From assembly GCF_009834545.1 (NCBI RefSeq), contig NZ_CP019427.1, forward strand, positions 1,775,001 to 1,839,000: 64,000 bases of DNA. The letters are read 5' to 3'. Of this stretch, positions 1 through 8,963 are shown piece by piece (the stretch's first letter is position 1; every line of letters begins with the position of its first letter). Position numbers and translations under genes: made by a program. The notes beneath the pieces are model-generated. The model ran no database searches and was not told the origin of the DNA. It worked only from the letters and a program-made list of their open reading frames with translations. The stretch comes from Pseudomonas sp. S04 (GTDB lineage: Bacteria > Pseudomonadota > Gammaproteobacteria > Pseudomonadales > Pseudomonadaceae).

Positions 1-1480
1 GCGACAAGGCCAGGGGCATTTCCAGGGTAAAGACCGAGCCCTGGCCTTCCACGCTTTGCGCGCGCAGTGTGCCCCCCATGCGTTCGGCCAGGGTGCGGGC
101 GATCGGCAGTCCCAGGCCGGTACCGCCATAACGCCTTGAAATCGAACTGTCGGCCTGCTGGAAGGCGTTGAACATCTGCTCCAGGTTGTCCGGGGAGATG
201 CCGATGCCGCTGTCGCGCACCGTGCAGGTAAACCACAGCAGTTCGTGGTCCAGCGACTGCCACTGCGCCTGGATTGACACCTGGCCGTGCTCGGTGAATT
301 TCAGGGCATTGCCGATCAGGTTGACCAGGATCTGCCGGATACGTGTCGGATCGCCCTGCACGTTCAGGGCCGGCATGCCGTCGGCCAATTGCAGCTGCAG
401 GTTCAGGCCGCGTTGCTGCGCACTGTGGGCGAACGCCTGGGCGCAACTGTTGATCAGGTCGGCGAGGTTGAACGGGATGTGCTCCAGTTCCAGGGGGGCT
501 CGTTCGATGCGCGAGAAATCCAGAATGTCGTTGATCACCTTGAGCAAATGCTCGGTGGACTCCGACGCCAATGCGGCGTACTCGACTTGCTCGTCGGTCA
601 TCTGGGTGGTTTCCAGAAGCTGCAACATGCCCAGCACGCCATTCATGGGGGTGCGCAGTTCGTGGCTCATCATCGCCAGGAAGTCGGATTTGGCGCTGTT
701 GGCCTTCTCCGCCTCTTCACGGGTCTGGATCAGTTGCGCCATGGCCTGCTGCTGTTCACGGCTGGCGTGCTCCAGGCCATCGGCCAGGTTGTTGATATGC
801 CGCGACAGGCTGCCCAACTCCGCATCGTCGACGATCGGCAGCGGGGTGCTGTAGTCGCCTTGTTGGATGGCCTTCACCGCGTTGCCCATGGCACTGATGG
901 GTTCCGACAGGCTGGCGGCCAGGCGCCGGGCCAGGAGGAAGGTAAAGAGCAGGGCGAATAGCGCCAGGATGCCCGCCTTGAGGACGATCTCCTGTTGGCG
1001 CTGACTGAAGGCATCGTTGGACATGCCAACGATCACCCGCCCCAGATAGTCTTCAGTGATGCCGCTGGGCGGGGGCGCGGCCTGCAGGAAGTCGTCATTG
1101 AGCTGGATGCGTTGCAGGCGCACCGGTGCCTGGAATACCTCGATCTGCTGTGGCTGTCCGCGGGAAAGCGACGGTTGCTCGACGTACACCAGAACGTTGT
1201 TGGCACTGTCCTGGACCTGCAGGAAACGCACGTGAGGGGTGGCCAGCGTGGCCTTCATCAGGCTCTCGAGCACCTCCTTGTTGCCGGAAATCACCCCATA
1301 TTCGGTGGCCGGGGCCAGTTGATTGGCCACCAGTTGGCCGGTGTGATTGAGTTCCTGGCGCAAGTCCTGGATGCGCACGAAGGTAAAGAAGCTGATCAGC
1401 AGCAGGGTCAGCAGCAGGGCCGGGCCGAGGCTGATGACCTGGGTGCGAGTATTGATGCCCCAGTGGCGGCGGAAGGTCAT
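1..1480 (-). CDS. Hybrid-type sensor histidine kinase (3' end outside window)
   Basis: This is an inner-membrane sensor kinase read leftward and cut by the window edge after about 493 residues. A first membrane segment lies near residues 14-33, followed by a periplasmic part with a QLAPATEYG stretch typical of CHASE8/BarA-like sensors. A second membrane segment lies near 168-185, followed by HAMP and coiled coil. The HisKA box (MMSHELRTPMNG) has the phospho-acceptor at His273, and the ATP-lid motif GGTGLGL lies near residue 451. The ATG overlaps the stop of the upstream binding-protein gene by 4 nt (ATGA), so the two are translationally coupled. Its position next to gpsA matches P. aeruginosa PA1611, a hybrid kinase that feeds HptB. 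That orthology and the receiver domain beyond the edge are inferred. Confidence 0.85.
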   Translation of the reverse strand, partial: MTFRRHWGINTRTQVISLGPALLLTLLLISFFTFVRIQDLRQELNHTGQLVANQLAPATEYGVISGNKEVLESLMKATLATPHVRFLQVQDSANNVLVYVEQPSLSRGQPQQIEVFQAPVRLQRIQLNDDFLQAAPPPSGITEDYLGRVIVGMSNDAFSQRQQEIVLKAGILALFALLFTFLLARRLAASLSEPISAMGNAVKAIQQGDYSTPLPIVDDAELGSLSRHINNLADGLEHASREQQQAMAQLIQTREEAEKANSAKSDFLAMMSHELRTPMNGVLGMLQLLETTQMTDEQVEYAALASESTEHLLKVINDILDFSRIERAPLELEHIPFNLADLINSCAQAFAHSAQQRGLNLQLQLADGMPALNVQGDPTRIRQILVNLIGNALKFTEHGQVSIQAQWQSLDHELLWFTCTVRDSGIGISPDNLEQMFNAFQQADSSISRRYGGTGLGLPIARTLAERMGGTLRAQSVEGQGSVFTLEMPLALS

Positions 1481-2406
1481 GGCCAGGTGTCTCCTTCGGC
1501 CAACTGGATAGCCACCGCCACGGGGTCGATCTGTTCAAGGCCCAGGGAGCGCGCGACTTGCGGGTTGCTGGCGACCTTGAAGCGCGTGGGGTAGAGGCTG
1601 CGGGGCCAACTGGCCGGCGGACGGTCGAGCAACTCGTCGAGGATCGCCAGCCAGTCACTCTGGTCGCTGTAGCTGCTGGCCAGGCTGCCGGCCTTGACGA
1701 ACCCGGCATTCGGTCCGATCAGCGCCCGTTGCTGGCCATAGCTACTGAGCAACAGGTTTTTTGCGGTTTTCGGGTTGTACAGTTCGGGGTCGTCGAGACC
1801 TAGCAGCACGTCGCTGTTTTTCAGTAGCGTTTGCAGGGGCCGGCTGTCACTGGTGTTGTCCCAGCGCTCGGCGACGACTTCCATGCCCAGGCGATGGGCG
1901 GCGCCGTGCAGCTCCTTGAGCAGGAACTCGCTGTCCTTGCCGAACAACACGCCAATGCGCCTGGCTTGCGGCAGCAGGCTACGGGTCAGGCGCAACTGGC
2001 GGCTGAGCGGTGGATCACTCCACAGCAGGCTCAGGTGCAGAGGACGGGTGTCGCCCACGCGTTGATTGGCTTGCAGACGGCTGATCCGCAGCACCAGGGT
2101 GGGAGGGCCTTGATGGTCTTGCAGGCGCCAGTCGAGGCTGGCCAGGTCGAGCAGAATCAGGCGGGTGGTACAGGGGATGCGGGCGGGCGGCGGCAACTCG
2201 CGCAATGGCATGAAGCGCACAGTGTCTTTGGGCCGCTGCTGGGCCAGGGCCTGGGTAAAGGCCTGCACGCCGGGACTGTCTTCGGCCCCCGTCAGGAGGA
2301 TATCGGCTGCCCGCACGGGGAGGGCGGCCAGGCAGCCGAGCAGCAGCAGCCCCAGGCAACGAAGCAGGTGGTTCAGCAGGCTGGTCGACATACGCGCAAG
2401 AACCAT
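1477..2406 (-). CDS. Periplasmic ABC-type substrate-binding protein without transporter partners
   Basis: Protein of 309 residues with a signal peptide (hydrophobic core LLLLGCLAALP, cleavage near VRA/AD). The fold looks like that of solitary ABC substrate-binding proteins of the PF04392 type: a GVLFGKDSE strand-loop and an alternating alpha/beta pattern without membrane segments. No permease or ATPase gene is nearby. The gene sits between an outer-membrane receptor and a sensor kinase, and its stop overlaps the kinase start, so a role as ligand-binding partner of the kinase is plausible (inference). Two in-frame ATGs are possible, 2406 and 2391. The first was taken because it follows the receptor stop by one base; the second would give a shorter n-region. 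Ligand unknown. Confidence 0.75.
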   Translation of the reverse strand: MVLARMSTSLLNHLLRCLGLLLLGCLAALPVRAADILLTGAEDSPGVQAFTQALAQQRPKDTVRFMPLRELPPPARIPCTTRLILLDLASLDWRLQDHQGPPTLVLRISRLQANQRVGDTRPLHLSLLWSDPPLSRQLRLTRSLLPQARRIGVLFGKDSEFLLKELHGAAHRLGMEVVAERWDNTSDSRPLQTLLKNSDVLLGLDDPELYNPKTAKNLLLSSYGQQRALIGPNAGFVKAGSLASSYSDQSDWLAILDELLDRPPASWPRSLYPTRFKVASNPQVARSLGLEQIDPVAVAIQLAEGDTWP

Positions 2407-2407
2407 C

Positions 2408-4531
2408 TCAGAACACCAGCTCGGCGCTGAAGTACAGCACGTGGCGTGAGTCGTAGTAATTGTCGGCGAAGGTGTTGGGCTGATTGTCCAGGCGTTGTTG
2501 CAGGGTGCCGGCCAGCTCCAGGCTGGCCTTGCCCAGGGCGATGCGTTTGGCCAGGCGCGAGTCGAGCCGTTCGAAACGGTAGCCATTGAGGGCGTCGTCG
2601 CCGTAGTAGAACAGCGCGCTGTTCCAGCCGTTGCCCCAATCGCGCAGCCAGCCGGCGGAGCCACTGTTGCGCGCGGTCAATTGCTGGTCCTGGGGGCTGC
2701 TGGCCTCGGCGTCGACATAGGCGTAGGTCAGGCGCAATCGGTCGACAGCACTCAGGCGCCAGTCGAGCTGGGTTTCCGTACCTTGAAAGCGAGCGGTGTT
2801 GGAATTGCTGGCAATGAACTGATTGTTGCGCAGCGACTCGCTGATCATCCCGGTGATCTCGTCGTGGAACAGCTTGACGTCGAGGTTCAGGCCCAACTGG
2901 GCGAAATAGCCGTTGTAGCCGAGTTCGCGCGAGCGCATGTGTTCCTGCTCGAGATCGCCGGGACCGCGGGTCTTGACGAAATAACGGGCGTTGGGCCTGC
3001 CGTAGGCCGTGGGGTTGAGCCCGGTCACCCGATAGCTCCAGTTGACGTTGTTCTCGAACATGTCGGGCGAGCGCACGGCTTCGGAGTACACCGCGCGCAG
3101 GCCATGGCGCGGGTTGATCAGGTAGTTGATCGCGAAGCGCGGGGTCAGCGAGTCACCGATCAAACGGGTTTTTTCGTACATTGCACCGCCCTGCAGTAGC
3201 CAGTGCTCGGTGGCACGCCACTCCAACTGGCCGAACAGGCGCGAGGTGGTGTCATCGAGGGTGCCATTGAAGTAGGTCTCGGAGTCGGCCCGGTCGTAAC
3301 GATAGTTCAAGCCGCTGACCAGGCGCAGACTATCGGACAGGCTCAGGGTGTCCTGCAGTTCCAGGTCGTAGCGCGATTCCCGGGTGCTTTGGTCGATGTT
3401 GCCGCAGACGGTCCGGTTGGCGCCGCCTCGCCACTGCGCCAGGGCCTGGTTGGCCAGTGCCTCCTGCTCTGGCGTCGAGCTCGGGGCACCGCTGGCGGTG
3501 AAGCTGTCCATGTTGCGCGCCAGGCGCTCGGTGTAGTTCGGGTCCAGTTGCCAGAGCTCCGCCAGTTGCGGGCTGAACGATATTTCGGCATCACAGGCGC
3601 GCCAGGTTTGCTGGCGATCCCAGTGCTGCGCCGTGCCCTGGACATAGAGGCTGTGCTCGGGGTTCAGGTCGAGGTTCCAGCGCAGGGAGGTGGAATAATT
3701 CTTGGCGCTCACGTCGGAATTGTTTCCGGCGGCGGTAATCCCGGGGAATACCGGACGGTAGGTATAGGGCCGCTGATTGCTGCCGTCCTTGGCGTTGAGC
3801 TGCCAGTCGAGGCTGTGCTGCTCGTCGAGTGTCTGGCTGATGGCCAGGTTGACCCGGTCCAGGCGCCGGCTGTCGTGGTAGTCCGCACCCCGCTGGTCGG
3901 AGTCGAAGCCGTCGTCTTCCTGGCCCGACAACGACAGGCGCAGGTCGCCACTGCCCCAGCCGGTGCCGTGGCTGGCGTACCAGTCATTGATCCCGCGCTG
4001 GCCGCGGGTGACTTTGACCCGTGTGCCATGGCTGTTGGCCGGGGCGCGGGTAATGATGTTGACCACGGCCATCAGCGCGTTGGCGCCGTAGCTGACGGTG
4101 TTGGGCCCGCGAAACACCTCGATGCGCTCAACGTCTTCCAGCGCTACCGCGATATCGCTCCAGTCCACCGTTGCCAGGCCGGCGCGGTACACCGAGCGCC
4201 CATCGATCAGTACTTGCATGCGCCGCGCCTGACTGGCATTGCTGCCGTGGTAGTTGACCACCGCCTGGTTGCCGTTGATGTTGCCCACCATCATCCCCGG
4301 TACCAGCCGCAACAGCTCGCTGATGTCCCGCGCGCCGCTGGCCTTGATCAGTTCGCTGTCGAGCACGCTCATGCTGCCCGGCACGGCGGCGGGCGACTGT
4401 TTGAGTCGGGTGGCGGTCAGCACTTGTGGCAGCGGCAGGTTTTCCAGGAACAGGTCATCGGCCAGCAAGGTGTCGCTGAACAGCAACGCCAGGGCCAGCG
4501 AAGAATGGAGGGGGGAGGGACCAGCAACCAC
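2408..4531 (-). CDS. TonB-dependent outer-membrane receptor
   Basis: Protein of 707 residues with plug and 22-strand barrel architecture. The plug shows PGMMVG, the VLIDGRSVY motif, ERIEVFRGPN and NIITR, and the barrel ends in the aromatic residue of AELVF, all typical of BtuB/CirA-type receptors. The open frame begins at a GTG (4531) with AAGG seven bases upstream, but the resulting leader lacks the usual positive n-region. A frame-shifted ATG at 4565 would give a far better signal peptide if a C6 tract were C5 (see findings). Ligand unknown; no TonB or siderophore genes are adjacent. It is first in an operon with a binding protein and a hybrid kinase. Confidence 0.88.
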   Translation of the reverse strand: MVAGPSPLHSSLALALLFSDTLLADDLFLENLPLPQVLTATRLKQSPAAVPGSMSVLDSELIKASGARDISELLRLVPGMMVGNINGNQAVVNYHGSNASQARRMQVLIDGRSVYRAGLATVDWSDIAVALEDVERIEVFRGPNTVSYGANALMAVVNIITRAPANSHGTRVKVTRGQRGINDWYASHGTGWGSGDLRLSLSGQEDDGFDSDQRGADYHDSRRLDRVNLAISQTLDEQHSLDWQLNAKDGSNQRPYTYRPVFPGITAAGNNSDVSAKNYSTSLRWNLDLNPEHSLYVQGTAQHWDRQQTWRACDAEISFSPQLAELWQLDPNYTERLARNMDSFTASGAPSSTPEQEALANQALAQWRGGANRTVCGNIDQSTRESRYDLELQDTLSLSDSLRLVSGLNYRYDRADSETYFNGTLDDTTSRLFGQLEWRATEHWLLQGGAMYEKTRLIGDSLTPRFAINYLINPRHGLRAVYSEAVRSPDMFENNVNWSYRVTGLNPTAYGRPNARYFVKTRGPGDLEQEHMRSRELGYNGYFAQLGLNLDVKLFHDEITGMISESLRNNQFIASNSNTARFQGTETQLDWRLSAVDRLRLTYAYVDAEASSPQDQQLTARNSGSAGWLRDWGNGWNSALFYYGDDALNGYRFERLDSRLAKRIALGKASLELAGTLQQRLDNQPNTFADNYYDSRHVLYFSAELVF

Positions 4532-4684
4532 GGAACAGCCTTGATACCGTTTGGATGGGGCGCATGTTAACCGAGCTGGTCGAGTTTTCCAGTCACGATG
4601 TCAGCGTTTTCCTTCGTTTTGTTGTCTAGCGTCCTACTGATGTCGGTAATTGTTCGTGGGGCTGGTCGATGCACGGCCGCCCCG

Positions 4685-4690
4685 TATAAT
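4685..4690 (+). promoter_or_regulatory. Candidate -10 box for gpsA
   Basis: A perfect TATAAT lies 38 bases upstream of the gpsA ATG. The region 17 bases further up (about 4662-4667) has no good -35 hexamer, so the promoter may depend on an activator or be weak. The divergent receptor operon must start transcription in the same 160-base gap. Confidence 0.45.
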
Positions 4691-4727
4691 GCTGTCATCG
4701 CCATTGCAATGGATTAATGGACTACAT

Positions 4728-5753
4728 ATGAATGAACAGCGCCCGATTGCGGTCCTGGGGGGCGGGAGTTTTGGTACCGCTGTGGCAAATCTGCTGGCTG
4801 AGAACGGTCATGCGGTTCGCCAATGGATGCGCGACCCCGAGCAGGCCGAGGCCATTCGAGTCAACCGCGAGAACCCACGCTACCTCAAAGGTATCAAGGT
4901 GCATCCGGCCGTGGAGCCGGTCACCGATCTGCAGGCCACCCTCGACGATTGTGATCTGAGTTTTGTCGCACTGCCGTCCAGCGCCCTGCGCTCGGTGCTG
5001 GCACCCCATGCCGAGCGCCTGAGTGGCAAGTTCCTGGTGAGCCTGACCAAAGGTATTGAGGCGCAAAGCTTCATGCTGATGAGTGAGATCCTCGAGGAAA
5101 TCGCTCCGCAAGCGCGTATCGGGGTGCTCTCCGGGCCGAACCTGGCCCGTGAAGTCGCCGAGCACGCCCTGACGGCCACGGTGGTGGCCAGTGAGGACGA
5201 AGAGCTGTGCCAGCGCGTACAAGCCGCGCTGCACGGCCGGACCTTCCGCGTCTACGCCAGTGCCGACCGTTTTGGGGTCGAGTTGGGTGGCGCGCTGAAA
5301 AACGTCTACGCGATCATCGCCGGCATGGCCGTGGCGCTGGGCATGGGGGAAAACACCAAGAGCATGTTGATCACCCGGGCGCTGGCGGAAATGACCCGTT
5401 TTGCGGTGAATCGTGGTGCCAACCCGATGACGTTCCTCGGTCTGGCCGGGGTCGGCGACTTGATTGTCACCTGCTCTTCACCCAAGAGCCGCAACTATCA
5501 GGTGGGTTTTGCCCTGGGCCAGGGCTTGAGCCTGGAGGATGCGGTGAACCGCCTGGGCGAGGTCGCCGAGGGCGTCAACACCCTCAAGGTGCTCAAGGCC
5601 AAGTCCCAGGAAGTCGGAGTCTATATGCCGTTGGTCGCCGGCCTGCACGCCATTCTGTTTGAAGGGCGCACGCTGGAGCAGGTGATTGAACTGCTGATGC
5701 GTGGCGAGCCGAAAACCGATGTCGATTTTATCTCCACCAGCGGTTTCAACTGA
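4728..5753 (+). CDS. gpsA: NAD(P)H-dependent glycerol-3-phosphate dehydrogenase
   Basis: Cytosolic enzyme of 341 residues that reduces dihydroxyacetone phosphate to sn-glycerol-3-phosphate, the backbone donor for phospholipids. The N-terminal Rossmann motif GGGSFG is at residues 11-16. The catalytic Lys191 sits in [10 protein letters not shown], and the substrate-binding segment with [14 protein letters not shown] spacing follows (here [10 protein letters not shown]). The ATG at 4728 gives the normal family length; an in-frame extension to 4650 would add residues before the nucleotide-binding strand and is not favoured. It heads a short run with a DUF4389 protein and sixA. Confidence 0.97.
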   Translation: MNEQRPIAVLGGGSFGTAVANLLAENGHAVRQWMRDPEQAEAIRVNRENPRYLKGIKVHPAVEPVTDLQATLDDCDLSFVALPSSALRSVLAPHAERLSGKFLVSLTKGIEAQSFMLMSEILEEIAPQARIGVLSGPNLAREVAEHALTATVVASEDEELCQRVQAALHGRTFRVYASADRFGVELGGALKNVYAIIAGMAVALGMGENTKSMLITRALAEMTRFAVNRGANPMTFLGLAGVGDLIVTCSSPKSRNYQVGFALGQGLSLEDAVNRLGEVAEGVNTLKVLKAKSQEVGVYMPLVAGLHAILFEGRTLEQVIELLMRGEPKTDVDFISTSGFN

Positions 5754-5784
5754 GCCCTCGATTGACGGGGGCAGGGAGCAAGAC

Positions 5785-6132
5785 ATGAACGAACCCAAAG
5801 TAGAAGCCAGGTACGAGTCGATCCTCCTGCGGGTGCTGTGGATGCTGGTGTTTGTGCTGGTGTGGCAGGTGGCGCAATTCATTCTCGGCGCCGTGGTGCT
5901 GGTGCAACTGGTCTACCGCCTGATTTATGGTGCCCCGAGTGCCGGGCTGATGAACTTCGGTGACAGCCTCAGCCAGTTCCTCGCGCAGATCGGCCGTTTC
6001 GGCAGCTTCCACAGCGACCAGAAACCCTGGCCGTTTGCCGACTGGCCAACCCCGCGCACCCCGGAAGGCGAGGCCCCGCACACAGTGGCGCCAGCACCAC
6101 ATCCGGTCCGTGATGAGGAGCCAAAACTATGA
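5785..6132 (+). CDS. DUF4389-type small membrane protein
   Basis: Protein of 115 residues, preceded by an AGGGAG ribosome site at 5773. Residues about 15-46 form a hydrophobic stretch that could cross the membrane once or twice. The C-terminal third is polar and proline-rich (KPWPFADWP), suggesting a cytoplasmic tail. It fits the DUF4389 family, whose function is unknown. Its stop overlaps the sixA start by 4 nt (ATGA), so the two proteins are made in proportion; the pairing with sixA and gpsA suggests membrane-linked metabolism but does not prove it. Confidence 0.8.
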   Translation: MNEPKVEARYESILLRVLWMLVFVLVWQVAQFILGAVVLVQLVYRLIYGAPSAGLMNFGDSLSQFLAQIGRFGSFHSDQKPWPFADWPTPRTPEGEAPHTVAPAPHPVRDEEPKL

Positions 6133-6581
6133 AAGTCTGGGTGTTGCGCCATGGTGAAGCCCAGCCCTATGGTTCGCGTCCGGACTCGGAGCGGGCATTG
6201 ACGCCCCACGGCTGCGAGGAAGCCTTGCGCAGTGCCGCCCGGTTGATCGGCGAGCCGCTGACCGCGATCTACGCCAGCCCCTATCTGCGTGCCCAGCAAA
6301 CGGCACAACTGGTGCGCGAGGCCCTGGGTTTCGTGCCAGACATTCGCACCGTCGAATGGCTGACCCCCGACAGCCGCCCGCAAGCCGTGGCCGAGCAACT
6401 GGCCTCGGTGGACAACGTGCTGCTGGTCAGCCACAACCCGTTGGTGGGCAATCTGCTGGGGTTTTTGCAGCACGGTCATCTGCAGGAGCCTGTGGCCGTG
6501 CGCACGGCAGGCCTGGCGGAACTCGAAGGCGAGTGGCCGCTGGCCGGGCTGATGAAGCTCAACAGCCTCAAACACCCGTAA
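6129..6581 (+). CDS. sixA: SixA-type phosphohistidine phosphatase
   Basis: Protein of 150 residues of the histidine phosphatase (phosphoglycerate mutase-like) superfamily. The catalytic RHG is at residues 7-9 with His8 as nucleophile. The second conserved Arg lies in SPYLRAQQTA and the second His in VSHNPLVGN. The short length without a lid insert is typical of SixA, which in E. coli dephosphorylates histidine phospho-carrier domains. A role in controlling a phosphorelay would suit the hybrid kinase encoded 5 kb away, but that link is speculation. Starts within the preceding gene (ATGA overlap); an intrinsic terminator follows directly. Confidence 0.9.
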   Translation: MKVWVLRHGEAQPYGSRPDSERALTPHGCEEALRSAARLIGEPLTAIYASPYLRAQQTAQLVREALGFVPDIRTVEWLTPDSRPQAVAEQLASVDNVLLVSHNPLVGNLLGFLQHGHLQEPVAVRTAGLAELEGEWPLAGLMKLNSLKHP

Positions 6582-6582
6582 T

Positions 6583-6610
6583 ACCCCGGCGCTCAGGGGC
6601 GGGGTTTTTT
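6583..6610 (+). terminator. Intrinsic terminator after sixA
   Basis: Stem ACCCCG/CGGGGT with an 11-base loop followed by six T, two bases after the sixA stop. Confidence 0.75.
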
Positions 6611-6622
6611 GTTTGAAATAGA

Positions 6623-6644
6623 CAACCAAGCAATCGCTTGGTTG
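6623..6644. promoter_or_regulatory. 9-bp-arm inverted repeat, probable TetR-family operator
   Basis: Arms CAACCAAGC and GCTTGGTTG around a 4-base centre, 45 bases upstream of the acyl-CoA ligase start. Size, spacing and position fit a dimeric TetR-type repressor of fatty-acid or acyl-CoA genes (inference). No regulator gene is adjacent. Confidence 0.6.
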
Positions 6645-6688
6645 GTCTACGCTTGCGGCGACACCGAACAAAAACAGGAGCGCATTCC

Positions 6689-8356
6689 ATGCCCGCCGCT
6701 TTTCGTTTGCCGCTGCAAGTGTTCTACGAGCGTGAAGCCCGCCACCCGCGCCAGCGGTTCATGGTCCAGCCCATCGGGGGCGGCCAGGTCGAAACGCTGA
6801 CCTGGGCCGATGTCGGTCACCAGGCTCGTTGCGCCGCGCACTGGCTGCGCGCCCGGGAGTTGCCCCAGGGCAGCCACATTGCCCTGATCTCGAAAAACTG
6901 TGCGCACTGGATCATCGCTGACCTGGCGATCTGGATGGCCGGGCATGTGTCGGTGCCGCTGTACCCCAACCTGACGGCCGAGTCGGTGGCCCAGGTGCTG
7001 GAGCACTCGCAGGCGGCCCTGGCATTCATCGGCAAGCTGGATGACTGGCCAGGCATGTCCAAGGGCGTCAGCGCCGACCTGCCCACCATCAGCCTGCCAC
7101 TGTGCCCCGCGGCGACGTTTGACTACAGTTGGGCCGACCTGCAGCGCAGTTCACCGATCCAGGACAACCCGACGCCGGATGCCGACGAGTTGGCGACCAT
7201 CATCTATACCTCCGGCACCACGGGCCTGCCCAAAGGGGTGATGCACAGCTTTGCCAACCTCGGCTTTGCCGCCACCCATGGCACCCAGTTGTTCAACCTC
7301 ACTGAGTCGGATCGACTGTTGTCGTACCTGCCGCTGTGCCATGTCGCCGAACGCATGTTTGTCGAAATGGCATCGATTTATACCGGGCAAACAGTGTTTT
7401 TTGCCGAGAGCCTCGATACCTTCCTGGTTGATTTGCAGCGCGCCCGGCCCACGGCGTTGTTTGGCGTGCCGCGGATCTGGACCAAGTTCCAGATGGGGGT
7501 CTACAGCAAGATCCCGGCCCGACGCCTGGATTTTTTGCTGGGCCTGCCGATCATCGGCAAGCGGGTCGGGCACAAGGTGCTGGCCGGCCTGGGCCTGGAT
7601 GCCTTGCGCATTGCCCTGTCCGGCGCTGCACCGGTGCCCTTGGCCCTGCTGCATTGGTACAAGCGCCTGGGACTGGATGTGCTGGAGGTCTACGGGATGA
7701 CCGAAAGTTGCGGTTATTCGCATATCTCCCTGCCGGGCCAGCAACGCCCCGGCTGGATCGGCAAACCGTGCCCTGAGGTGCAAGTGCGCATCGACACAAC
7801 GGGCGAGGTGCAGGTGCGCAGCGGCGCCACCATGCAGGGCTATTTCAAGGAGCCGCAGAAAACCGCCGAGACCATTACCGAAGATGGATTTCTGCGCACC
7901 GGCGATAAGGGCGAGCAGGACGCCGAGGGTTATTTGCGCCTGACCGGACGGCTCAAGGAAATCTTCAAGACCAGCAAGGGCAAGTACGTGGCCCCGGCAC
8001 CGATCGAGAACCGCCTGGCGGTGCACTCGCGCATCGAGCAAGTGTGTGTGGTTGGCGACGGCCTGAGTGCGCCGTTGGGCCTGTGCGTGCTGTCGGCGGT
8101 GGGACTGCAGGATGCCGCCAGCGCGGCGCGAAATGCCCTGCATGCGAGCCTGGAAAGCCTGCTCGAAGAGGTCAATGGCGCCCTCGACAAACATGAGCGC
8201 CTACGCCAGTTGGTGGTGGTCAAGGACAGCTGGGCGGTGGAGAACGGCTTTCTGACCCCGACCCTGAAGATCAAGCGCAACGTGATCGAGGCCACCTACG
8301 GTGCGCGCTTCGAAGAATGGAGCGCGCGCAGCGAAGCGGTGCTGTGGCAGGATTGA
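6689..8356 (+). CDS. AMP-binding acyl-CoA synthetase
   Basis: Protein of 555 residues of the ANL superfamily, activating a carboxylic acid (probably a fatty acid) with ATP and CoA. Motifs in order are the P-loop-like YTSGTTGLPKG at residues 173-183, the YGMTES motif at 335-340, RTGDKG, and the hinge and Lys region LKEIFKTSKGKYV. This order and the KTSKGKYVAPAPIE tail resemble long-chain acyl-CoA ligases. CAGGAG nine bases upstream fixes the ATG. Next to a hotdog thioesterase and two hydrolases, matching P. aeruginosa PA1617-PA1618. Likely controlled by the inverted repeat at 6623. Substrate not predictable from sequence. Confidence 0.9.
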   Translation: MPAAFRLPLQVFYEREARHPRQRFMVQPIGGGQVETLTWADVGHQARCAAHWLRARELPQGSHIALISKNCAHWIIADLAIWMAGHVSVPLYPNLTAESVAQVLEHSQAALAFIGKLDDWPGMSKGVSADLPTISLPLCPAATFDYSWADLQRSSPIQDNPTPDADELATIIYTSGTTGLPKGVMHSFANLGFAATHGTQLFNLTESDRLLSYLPLCHVAERMFVEMASIYTGQTVFFAESLDTFLVDLQRARPTALFGVPRIWTKFQMGVYSKIPARRLDFLLGLPIIGKRVGHKVLAGLGLDALRIALSGAAPVPLALLHWYKRLGLDVLEVYGMTESCGYSHISLPGQQRPGWIGKPCPEVQVRIDTTGEVQVRSGATMQGYFKEPQKTAETITEDGFLRTGDKGEQDAEGYLRLTGRLKEIFKTSKGKYVAPAPIENRLAVHSRIEQVCVVGDGLSAPLGLCVLSAVGLQDAASAARNALHASLESLLEEVNGALDKHERLRQLVVVKDSWAVENGFLTPTLKIKRNVIEATYGARFEEWSARSEAVLWQD

Positions 8357-8385
8357 GGCAAACAACAGCAATAAGGGACCAAGAG

Positions 8386-8829
8386 ATGAGTCTGTGGCGT
8401 ACTGCTCCAAACATTGAACAACTGAATGCGATTCAGAAAAACACCATTGGCGAAGTGCTGGATATTCGTTTTGAGTCGTTTGACGAGCAATCGCTGACCG
8501 CCAGCATGGTGATCGATCACCGCACCCATCAGCCCTACGGCTTGTTGCATGGCGGCGCCTCCGTGGTGCTGGCCGAGTCGGTTGGCTCGATGGCCAGTTA
8601 CCTGTGCATCGATGCGAGCAAGTTCTATTGCGTTGGCCTGGAAATCAATGCCAACCACCTGCGAGGGCTGCGCAGCGGGCGGGTCACGGCGGTGGCCAGG
8701 CCGATCCACATCGGGCGTACCACCCACGTCTGGGACATTCGCCTGAGCAGCGATGAAGGCAAGGCCAGTTGCGTGTCGCGCCTGACCATGGCGGTGGTGC
8801 CGCTGGGTGAGGCACCTCCAGCACGCTGA
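8386..8829 (+). CDS. Hotdog-fold acyl-CoA thioesterase (PaaI/EntH type)
   Basis: Protein of 147 residues. The catalytic HGG triplet (His55-Gly57) and the Glu64 on the long helix (HGGASVVLAE) are those of the YbdB/EntH/DHNA-CoA hydrolase branch of hotdog thioesterases. It likely hydrolyses an aryl- or acyl-CoA thioester, possibly proofreading the product of the acyl-CoA ligase 29 bases upstream. Start chosen by AAGGGA eight bases upstream and by the family length. Confidence 0.9.
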   Translation: MSLWRTAPNIEQLNAIQKNTIGEVLDIRFESFDEQSLTASMVIDHRTHQPYGLLHGGASVVLAESVGSMASYLCIDASKFYCVGLEINANHLRGLRSGRVTAVARPIHIGRTTHVWDIRLSSDEGKASCVSRLTMAVVPLGEAPPAR

Positions 8830-8963
8830 TCCGCTGCTGCTGGGGCGTGGGCGATCAACATAACCATGGCCTGACTGTCACCCTTCCTGGCAGTTACGGT
8901 CATTGCCCCGGACCTGGGTCTTGCGGACAATCAACCCTTGATTTTGTTTATGGATATGTCGTT

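Noticed and set aside
3203..4570. 455-codon plus-strand frame opposite the TonB receptor
   Set aside because: Val/Gly/Ala-rich shadow of the receptor gene, which has clear plug and barrel motifs.
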